The notes beneath the pieces are model-generated. The model saw only the letters and a list, made by a program, of their open reading frames with translations. It had not been told where the DNA came from and searched no databases. Shown here one piece after another: positions 58,374 through 64,000 of a DNA stretch of 64,000 bases. This DNA comes from ZC4RG17 sp036380875 (GTDB lineage Bacteria; Actinomycetota; Acidimicrobiia; Spongiisociales; ZC4RG35). The stretch is from the NCBI GenBank assembly GCA_036380875.1, contig DASVDX010000083.1, positions 53,338 to 117,337 of the forward strand, read 5' to 3'. The translations under genes were made by a program, and so were the position numbers. Each line of letters starts with the position of its first letter. Within the stretch, counting starts at the first letter, position 1.

Positions 58374-59957
58374 ATGGCGACGCGCGTAACCATGCCCCAG
58401 CTGGGAGAGACGGTCACCGAAGGCACGATCCTGCGGTGGGCGAAGAACGTCGGGGACACGATTGCCGAAGACGAGGTTCTGGTCGAGATCTCGACCGACA
58501 AGGTGGACACCGAGGTCCCATCGCCCGCCTCAGGTGTCGTGCTCGAGATCCTCGTCCCCGAAGGTGAAACCGTCGAAGTGGGAACGGCACTAGCGGTGAT
58601 CGGCGAACCGGACGAAGCCACGGGAGGCGAAGCGCCGCCAGCCGCCGAGGCGCCCGCCGCAGCCGAGGCTCCTGCTCCTGCTGCGGAGGAAGCACCGGCC
58701 CCCGCAGAGCCCGCCCCGGCGCCCGAGGCCCCTGCCGCTCAACCCGAGCCCGCTCCGGAGCCTGCCGCCCCCGAGCCGGCTCCTGCAGCGGAGGCCCCGG
58801 CCCAGCCCGCCGAACCGGCTCCTGCGCCGACGGCGGGCGAACCCAGTGGCAACGGGTCGGCGGCCGCCGAGCCGCGTCTCTTGTCGCCGGTCGTCCGAAA
58901 GCTCGTTCGTGAGCACAACGTCGACCTCTCCAAGGTGGAAGGCACCGGCCAAGGTGGGCGCATCACCCGCCGCGACGTCGAGGCCTACATCGAGTCGACC
59001 CGAGGTGCCGAGGCTCCGCCGGCCGCGGCCCCGGCCGCCGAGGCGCCTGCGGCGCCCGCCGCCGAGGCACCGGCCGAAGCGCCAGCGGCCGAAGCGGCGG
59101 CTCCCGCTCCGGCGGCCGCGGAGGCTCCCGCCGCAGCCGAGCCCGCCCCTGCTCAACCGGAGCCGGCCCCGGCTCCGGCGGCCGCGGCTCCCCAGCCGGC
59201 CGGCCGTCCCGCACCACCGGAACCGGTGGTCGGCGAGGGCGACGAAGAGGTGGAGCTCGACCGGCTGCGCGTGCGGATCGCCGAGAACATGCGCATGTCC
59301 AAGGACACGGCCGCCCACGTCTGGACGGTGGTGGAGGTGGACTTCGAGCGGGTCGAACGGGTCCGTCAGGCGCACCGGGAGGCGTTCAAGCAGCGCGAGG
59401 GCTTCTCCCTCACCTACCTGCCGTTCATCGCCCGGGCGACGATCGACGCTCTGAAGGAGTTCCCGGCGGTCAACTCCTCGTTCTTCCTCGAGCAGCGCAA
59501 GGCGGTGTATCACCGATCGGTCAACCTGGGCATCGCCATCGACCTCGATCAAAAGGGCCTGATCGTGGCCAGCGTCCGCGAAGCCGACGGGCTGCGTCTG
59601 GTGGGTCTGGCCCGCCAGATCTCCGAGTTGGCCAAGCGGGCTCGGTCCAACAAGCTGACACCCGACGACGTCACTGGGGCGACATTCACGATCACCAACC
59701 CCGGCCCGTTCGGGTCGCTGATGTCGGCGCCGATCATCAACGTCCCCAACGTGGCGATCCTGTCGACCGACACGATCACCAAGCGGCCGGCGGTGGTGAC
59801 CGGGCCCGACGGCGAGGACATGATCGCCATCCGCCACATCGGCCACCTCGGTCTCACCTGGGACCACCGGGCGTTCGACGGCTCGACGGCGGTCCTGTTC
59901 CTCAACCGGATCAAGCACAACATCGAGAACTGGGACTGGGAGCAGGAGCTGACTTGA
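58374..59957 (+). CDS. Dihydrolipoamide acyltransferase (E2) of a 2-oxoacid dehydrogenase complex
   Basis: A 527-residue E2. One lipoyl domain lies at about residues 3-78, with the lipoylated Lys in STDKVDTE. Then comes a long Ala/Pro/Glu linker (about 82-160), the E3-binding domain (LLSPVVRKLVREHNVDLSKV, about 162-200), a second Ala/Pro/Glu linker (about 205-285) and the catalytic domain, ending in the DHRAFDG active site. Substrate (pyruvate, 2-oxoglutarate or branched-chain acid) cannot be fixed without E1; sucB-like E2 is likely. The lipoate maker LipB-LipA follows 29 nt later. Confidence 0.92.
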   Translation: MATRVTMPQLGETVTEGTILRWAKNVGDTIAEDEVLVEISTDKVDTEVPSPASGVVLEILVPEGETVEVGTALAVIGEPDEATGGEAPPAAEAPAAAEAPAPAAEEAPAPAEPAPAPEAPAAQPEPAPEPAAPEPAPAAEAPAQPAEPAPAPTAGEPSGNGSAAAEPRLLSPVVRKLVREHNVDLSKVEGTGQGGRITRRDVEAYIESTRGAEAPPAAAPAAEAPAAPAAEAPAEAPAAEAAAPAPAAAEAPAAAEPAPAQPEPAPAPAAAAPQPAGRPAPPEPVVGEGDEEVELDRLRVRIAENMRMSKDTAAHVWTVVEVDFERVERVRQAHREAFKQREGFSLTYLPFIARATIDALKEFPAVNSSFFLEQRKAVYHRSVNLGIAIDLDQKGLIVASVREADGLRLVGLARQISELAKRARSNKLTPDDVTGATFTITNPGPFGSLMSAPIINVPNVAILSTDTITKRPAVVTGPDGEDMIAIRHIGHLGLTWDHRAFDGSTAVLFLNRIKHNIENWDWEQELT

Positions 59958-59974
59958 TAGGTGCCCTCCGCTGA

Positions 59975-59980
59975 TAACTT
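59975..59980 (+). promoter_or_regulatory. Leaderless-type -10 box of the lipB-lipA fusion gene
   Basis: TAACTT is followed by 6 nt and GTG 59987. No Shine-Dalgarno precedes it, so the gene may have its own leaderless transcript in addition to read-through from the E2 gene. Confidence 0.4.
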
Positions 59981-59986
59981 GACCTC

Positions 59987-61654
59987 GTGAGCTCGACTCC
60001 TCTCCTCCGGGTCCGCTGGCTCGGCCGGCTTCCGTACGCCGAGGCTTGGGACCTCCAGAAGGCGATCCACGAAGGGCGTACCCGGGGCCGCACCGCAGAC
60101 GACTATCTGCTGTTGGTCGAGCATCCGCCGGTGTTCACGATCGGGCGCAACGGCGACCCAGCCAATCTGCTGGTCGACCGTCAGGCGGTGGCGGAGGCTG
60201 GCGCCGAGGTGTACGACGTCGATCGGGGCGGCGACATCACGTTCCACGGCCCCGGCCAGTTGGTCGGTTACCCGATCATTCGCCTGTCCGACCCCAAGCG
60301 GATCGTGCCTTATGTCCGGTCGCTCGAGCGAGCGCTGATCCGGGCCCTCGCCGCGTTCGGGGTCGAGGGATGGACCGAGCCCGGCTTGACCGGGGTGTGG
60401 ACCGCCAAAGGCAAGGTGGCTGCGATCGGGGTGCGTGTCTCCCAGCAGGTGACCATGCACGGGTTCGCCCTGAACCTGGACCCCGACATGAGGTTCTTCC
60501 AGATGATGAACCCTTGCGGAATCACCGACCGGCCAGTCACCACCCTGTCCGACCTCGTGGGACGTCGGGTCACGCTCGAGGAAGCGGTCGAGGCGGTTGT
60601 CCCCGCGTTCGCCGCCGAATTCGGCTACGAACGCCCGGAGGTCCAACTCGCCGCGTTCACTCGCCGGCAGGCCAAGAAGGCCCCCGATCACGAGGTCGAT
60701 CGCCTGCTGGCGTCGGGGACGTTCTCGCCCAACCGGGGCGCCGAGCCGGTGTTGATCAACGGGCGGCTGCCCGGCGAGCCGCCCCGGCCGGAGTGGATGA
60801 AGGTCAAGGCCCGGATGGACGGCGATTACATCCAGCTGAAGAAGCTGATGCGGGGTCTGTCGCTCCACACCGTGTGCGAGGAGGCGAACTGCCCCAACAT
60901 CTACGAGTGCTGGGGAATGGGCACCGCCACACTGATGATCCTGGGCGATATCTGCACCCGGGCGTGCTCGTTCTGCAACGTCACCACCGGCAAGCCCACC
61001 GAACTCGACGTGCTCGAACCGTTCCGGGCGGCCGAGGCGATCGCCACGATGGGCCTGTCCCACGCCGTCATCACCAGCGTGAACCGTGACGACCTCTCCG
61101 ACGGGGGAGCGGGGATCTTCGCCCAGACGATCATCGAAACCCGGCGTCGCTCGCCGGGAACCGACATCGAGGTCTTGATCCCCGACTTCAAGGGCGACCT
61201 CGAGGCGCTGAAGACGCTGATGGACGCCCGTCCCGACGTGCTCAACCACAACACGGAGACCGTCCTGCGCCTCCAGCGCGACATCCGCACGTCGGCGAAC
61301 TACGGACGCTCGCTGGCCCTGCTGTGGCGGGCCAAGCAGATGCACCCCGAAGGGCTGACGAAGTCGGGTCTGATCGTGGGGATGGGCGAGACCGAAGAGG
61401 AGGTTCTCGGCGCCCTCGCCGACCTACGCGCCGTCGGCGTCGACATCATCACCATCGGCCAGTATCTGCGGCCCACCGCCCGCCATCGTCCCATCCACCG
61501 CTACGTGCACCCCGACGAGTTCGCCCGCTACAAGGAGTACGGGGAGTCCATCGGGATCCCGCACGTTGAGTCGGGACCGCTGGTCCGCTCCAGCTACCAC
61601 GCCAAGGAAGCAACCCGGCAGGCGGTGCCGGTCACCATTTCGACGTCGCGCTGA
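59987..61654 (+). CDS. lipBA: Natural fusion of octanoyltransferase (LipB) and lipoyl synthase (LipA)
   Basis: One uninterrupted 555-residue frame. LipB (about 1-225) has RGGDITFHGPGQLVGYP, the catalytic Lys of GKVAAIGV near 143 and Cys177 in MNPCGIT. A linker of about 40 residues follows. LipA (about 268-555) has the auxiliary cluster cysteines 297, 302 and 308 (CEEANCPNIYEC), the radical-SAM cysteines 323, 327 and 330 (CTRACSFC), and the C-terminal RSSYHA. All active residues of both enzymes are present, so it should both attach octanoate and insert sulfur. It lies directly after E3 and E2, the lipoyl acceptors. Confidence 0.93.
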   Translation: MSSTPLLRVRWLGRLPYAEAWDLQKAIHEGRTRGRTADDYLLLVEHPPVFTIGRNGDPANLLVDRQAVAEAGAEVYDVDRGGDITFHGPGQLVGYPIIRLSDPKRIVPYVRSLERALIRALAAFGVEGWTEPGLTGVWTAKGKVAAIGVRVSQQVTMHGFALNLDPDMRFFQMMNPCGITDRPVTTLSDLVGRRVTLEEAVEAVVPAFAAEFGYERPEVQLAAFTRRQAKKAPDHEVDRLLASGTFSPNRGAEPVLINGRLPGEPPRPEWMKVKARMDGDYIQLKKLMRGLSLHTVCEEANCPNIYECWGMGTATLMILGDICTRACSFCNVTTGKPTELDVLEPFRAAEAIATMGLSHAVITSVNRDDLSDGGAGIFAQTIIETRRRSPGTDIEVLIPDFKGDLEALKTLMDARPDVLNHNTETVLRLQRDIRTSANYGRSLALLWRAKQMHPEGLTKSGLIVGMGETEEEVLGALADLRAVGVDIITIGQYLRPTARHRPIHRYVHPDEFARYKEYGESIGIPHVESGPLVRSSYHAKEATRQAVPVTISTSR

Positions 61655-61664
61655 GAGTCCCCGC

Positions 61665-62822
61665 TCAGAGGGCGTCGGCGTGGGCGTGGATCTTCGCCAA
61701 CGCCTCGGCCACCCCGTCCACCTCGTCGAGGGTCATGTCCGACCAGATCGGAAGGGCGACGACACGATCGGCCAGCCAGTCGGTGACGGGAAGGTCACCC
61801 GTGTCCACGTGGGCGTAGGCCTGTTGACGGTGGACCGGCGGCGAGTAGTAGGGACGGGTGGGCACGCCTTCGGCATGGAGGGCTGGGACCACCCGGTCCC
61901 GGTGGGCGCCGAACTCCTCGGCGTCGACCGTGATGATGAAGTCCTTGTAAGAGCTGCGGGAGCCGTCGGGGACCACCTGCCAGCCGATACCCGGGATCTC
62001 ACCCAGTCGCTGGCGGTAACGCTCGGCGATCCGGGTGCGGCGCTGCACCCGATCCTCCAGATGACCGAGGGCCACCAGCACCAACGCGGCGTGGAGCTCG
62101 GACAGGCGGGCGTTGAGCCCGGCGAAGCGAGTGTCGTAGTCGCCGGGATTGCCGTAGTCGCGGGCCAGTCGGATCCGGGCGGCGAGCTCGTCGTCGTTCG
62201 TGGTGACGAGGCCGCCCTCCGCTCCGCTCAGCACCTTGGTGGGGGTGAGGCTGAACACCTCCGCATCCCCGAACCGTCCCAGCGGCACCACGGAGCCTCC
62301 GACCGTGACGGTCGACCCGGCACCGTGGGCGGCGTCGAAGATCAGCTTGGCTCCGATCTCCTCGGCGCGGCGCTCGAGGCCCTCCACGTCGCACGGCACG
62401 CCCGACACGTGTGTCGCCATGATCAGGGAGACGCCGTCCGGAACGTCCTCCGGCCGTGTCAGCCAGGTGTCGGGAGCGCAGTCCGTGAAGCGGATCGGCT
62501 TGTGATTCCACTCCACGGCGTGAGCCGTGGCCGAGAACGTGAACGAGGGGACCGCCACCGGCCCGTCGCCGGCCAGCGCCTGCACCGTGAGCATCAGACC
62601 GATCGTGCACGACGACACCGCCACGCAGTTGCGGACCCCGAAGTAGTCGGCGACCCGCTCCTCGAGTTGGGCGACGAGGTTGGCGTTCGTGAGCATGCCC
62701 GACTCGAGGGCGCCCCGGATGAGCTCCGTGACCTTGTCGGGCTCCTCCAGAGACGGGCGCGCGAACGGAAGCGGTTCGGCGAAAACGGGGTCTCCGCCCA
62801 AGATGGCGGGCTTGTCAGTCAT
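61665..62822 (-). CDS. DegT/DnrJ/EryC1/StrS-family aminotransferase
   Basis: A 385-residue PLP enzyme of the sugar-aminotransferase family. The PLP Lys lies in SLTPTKVLSGAEGG, with VFDAAHGAG-like LIFDAAHGAG holding the Asp that pairs with the pyridine. The N-terminal AVSSCTIGLML and PSFTFSATAHAVEW are typical. It usually makes amino sugars for surface glycans or antibiotics. It is separated by 30 nt from the GNAT gene upstream, and the two are likely co-transcribed. It converges with lipBA. Confidence 0.92.
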   Translation of the reverse strand: MTDKPAILGGDPVFAEPLPFARPSLEEPDKVTELIRGALESGMLTNANLVAQLEERVADYFGVRNCVAVSSCTIGLMLTVQALAGDGPVAVPSFTFSATAHAVEWNHKPIRFTDCAPDTWLTRPEDVPDGVSLIMATHVSGVPCDVEGLERRAEEIGAKLIFDAAHGAGSTVTVGGSVVPLGRFGDAEVFSLTPTKVLSGAEGGLVTTNDDELAARIRLARDYGNPGDYDTRFAGLNARLSELHAALVLVALGHLEDRVQRRTRIAERYRQRLGEIPGIGWQVVPDGSRSSYKDFIITVDAEEFGAHRDRVVPALHAEGVPTRPYYSPPVHRQQAYAHVDTGDLPVTDWLADRVVALPIWSDMTLDEVDGVAEALAKIHAHADAL

Positions 62823-62852
62823 AGGGTGCGCTCCTCAGCCTCGAACGACCGA

Positions 62853-63788
62853 TCACAGTAACTCCAGATCCCCGATTGTCAGGTCCCAAGACGCGAGATC
62901 GGTCACGGGACCTATGTCGACCAGGGGCCGCGCCACGAGCAGCATCGCCTGCACCCGCGGGACCGGGATCAGCCCGGCGCGCAGGGCGGCTCTTCGCTCC
63001 GGGGTGCCAGGCCGGAAGGATCCGATCAGGTAGGCGGCCCGGGACATCCGCCGGGCGAGGCGTAGGGGTTTGTGGGCGCGGGGCCCCAGCAGCTCCGATA
63101 CCACCAACTCCGGGCGACCGAACCGATGGTTCTCCCGCAGCACCGCCCACGAGCCCTCGGCCTCGACTGTCCGATACCGGGCGGTGGGATGGGCGCTGAA
63201 CCGCCAGTGGAGGTACTCGGGCGTGCGGGGGGTGCGCAGCCCGTGTGCAGGACGGTCCGGCACCGCGACCGCCGGGCCCCCGGCGGGGGCGTCGATGAGT
63301 GGAGCATCCGACTCCGGCACCGGACGGAGCACCCGCGGGGAGGGCGCCACCATCACCCGGATCGGCCCCACCTCCGACCAACCCATCTTCAAGTATCCCG
63401 CCCCCGACTTGGCGTTGGGCGTGTTGAACACCAAATGGACACCGTCGGCGGCGGCGGCCTCGACCGCGGCGAGAGTGAGCGTCCGGAAGATGCCCCGACG
63501 TTGGAAGTCTGGATGGGTTGCGGTGTCGACCGCCCGCACACAACGGACCGTCTCCCCCTGGGGGGTGATGAGGTTCCATCGCATGAAGGCCCGCACGCCG
63601 GCGATCCGGCCGCCGCTCTCGGCGACGAGGACGATCGACTCCCCGAAGGGGTTGTCGACGTGTTTCCAGTTCCACAACGCCTCGGTGCGCTGCAGACCCG
63701 GTGGCTCACCGAGTGCTGCCCGCAGCACGTCGAGGATCTCGGGCACGTCCGCGGCAGACGCCTCGCGGACGTCGATCGTCGAAGTCAT
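62853..63788 (-). CDS. GNAT-family acetyltransferase with C-terminal extension
   Basis: A 311-residue protein. The first 150 residues are a GNAT domain: ASAADVPEILDVLRAAL, ESIVLVAESGGRIAGV, TATHPDFQRRGIFRTLT with the pyrophosphate-binding Q-R-R-G loop, and FNTPNAKSGAGYLKMG. The remaining 150 residues resemble the sterol-carrier-type extension of large GNATs only loosely. It lies directly upstream of the DegT gene, so it may acetylate the amino sugar made by that enzyme. The start is ATG 63788 with GGGAGG upstream. Confidence 0.82.
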   Translation of the reverse strand: MTSTIDVREASAADVPEILDVLRAALGEPPGLQRTEALWNWKHVDNPFGESIVLVAESGGRIAGVRAFMRWNLITPQGETVRCVRAVDTATHPDFQRRGIFRTLTLAAVEAAAADGVHLVFNTPNAKSGAGYLKMGWSEVGPIRVMVAPSPRVLRPVPESDAPLIDAPAGGPAVAVPDRPAHGLRTPRTPEYLHWRFSAHPTARYRTVEAEGSWAVLRENHRFGRPELVVSELLGPRAHKPLRLARRMSRAAYLIGSFRPGTPERRAALRAGLIPVPRVQAMLLVARPLVDIGPVTDLASWDLTIGDLELL

Positions 63789-63920
63789 TCAGCCTCCCAG
63801 CCGACACGGTGAGTATGCGTCGGGGCGGCTGCCTGTCAAGAGGGGAGCCATCTCATCCGATAGGCCTAGAGGTCCGCTCCCCCGTCGGGGATAGACTCGC
63901 CCAACCGAGGGGTTCCTGCT

Positions 63921-64000
63921 TTGAGCGACCGGCATTCTCCACTCCGAGTCGATGTGCTCGTCACCTCCGACGCACGTAGAGGCGCCGAGGTGTTCGGCCG
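63921..64000 (+). CDS. Glycosyltransferase, N-terminus only (cut by window edge)
   Basis: About 26 residues are visible from TTG 63921, with GAGGGG 8 nt upstream. They read LRVDVLVTSDARRGAEVFGR, whose SDARRGAEVF segment is typical of the first strand and loop of GT4-type glycosyltransferases. The rest lies beyond the right edge, so the assignment is tentative. Its place beside a DegT/GNAT pair fits a surface-glycan gene group. Confidence 0.55.
   Translation, partial: MSDRHSPLRVDVLVTSDARRGAEVFG

Noticed and set aside
58620..59210. Ala/Pro/Glu-rich low-complexity DNA as a repeat or mobile element
   Set aside because: It encodes the normal flexible linkers of an E2 subunit.
1..64000. CRISPR arrays, insertion sequences, phage genes or rRNA operons
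   Set aside because: No direct-repeat array with spacers, transposase, integrase or rRNA/tRNA-like sequence was seen on either strand.

Overview
The window is 64 kb of GC-rich, densely coding DNA from what looks like an actinobacterium, most likely an uncultured Acidimicrobiia-type lineage. Four things point that way: several LLM-class (F420/FMN) oxidoreductases, a menaquinone pathway, SUF proteins of actinobacterial type including a Rieske ferredoxin, and cysteine-bearing SLH repeats. At least ten genes also have a TANNNT -10 box only 6-7 nt before the start codon, the mark of leaderless transcription. This assignment is an inference. No rRNA, tRNA, CRISPR, insertion sequence or phage gene was seen. 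The content is chromosomal core and peripheral metabolism, and no gene-free stretch exceeds 300 bp.

Layout. 0-10 kb: pyruvate phosphate dikinase (cut by the left edge), a small membrane protein, an SDR and menA, a striking heptamer-phased repeat array, menB, then a three-gene cell-surface operon (tiny YLDPGSGS protein, kinase-like/methyltransferase fusion, membrane AlkP-type transferase) leading into menE. 10-20 kb: arfB, inositol-phosphate synthase, a DUF6941/Lon-N pair, a secreted M23 peptidase, gltB and sufB. 20-28 kb: two facing gene groups, RidA-LLM-solute-binding lipoprotein against TIGR04076-LLM-LivHMGF, followed by alkD. 28-36 kb: a group-2 sigma factor, a DUF4015 glycoside hydrolase, a family-5 uracil-DNA glycosylase, sufD-Rieske-sufC, an M42 peptidase and an acetyltransferase. 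36-45 kb: a cyclase-AAA-TPR signalling protein, fumC-xseAB, then sufC2-sufS-sufU and hsp20 on the other strand. 45-56 kb: a YbaK protein, a lipoprotein, two LLM paralogues with a metallo-hydrolase, two SLH-anchored wall proteins, and a TetR gene facing a five-gene acyl-CoA dehydrogenase operon. 56-64 kb: a haloalkane-dehalogenase-like protein with an altered nucleophile, a lipoamide-enzyme cluster (E3, E2, and a single ORF fusing LipB to LipA), a DegT aminotransferase, a GNAT and the start of a glycosyltransferase.

How the genes work together. The SUF machinery, normally one operon in actinobacteria, is split over three loci with two different sufC genes. Its sufB and sufD promoters share one palindrome, which suggests a single repressor. 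The clustered LipB-LipA fusion would supply lipoate to the neighbouring E2 and would itself need Fe-S clusters. The surface operon, SLH proteins, M23 peptidase, DegT protein and glycosyltransferase point to an elaborate cell envelope.
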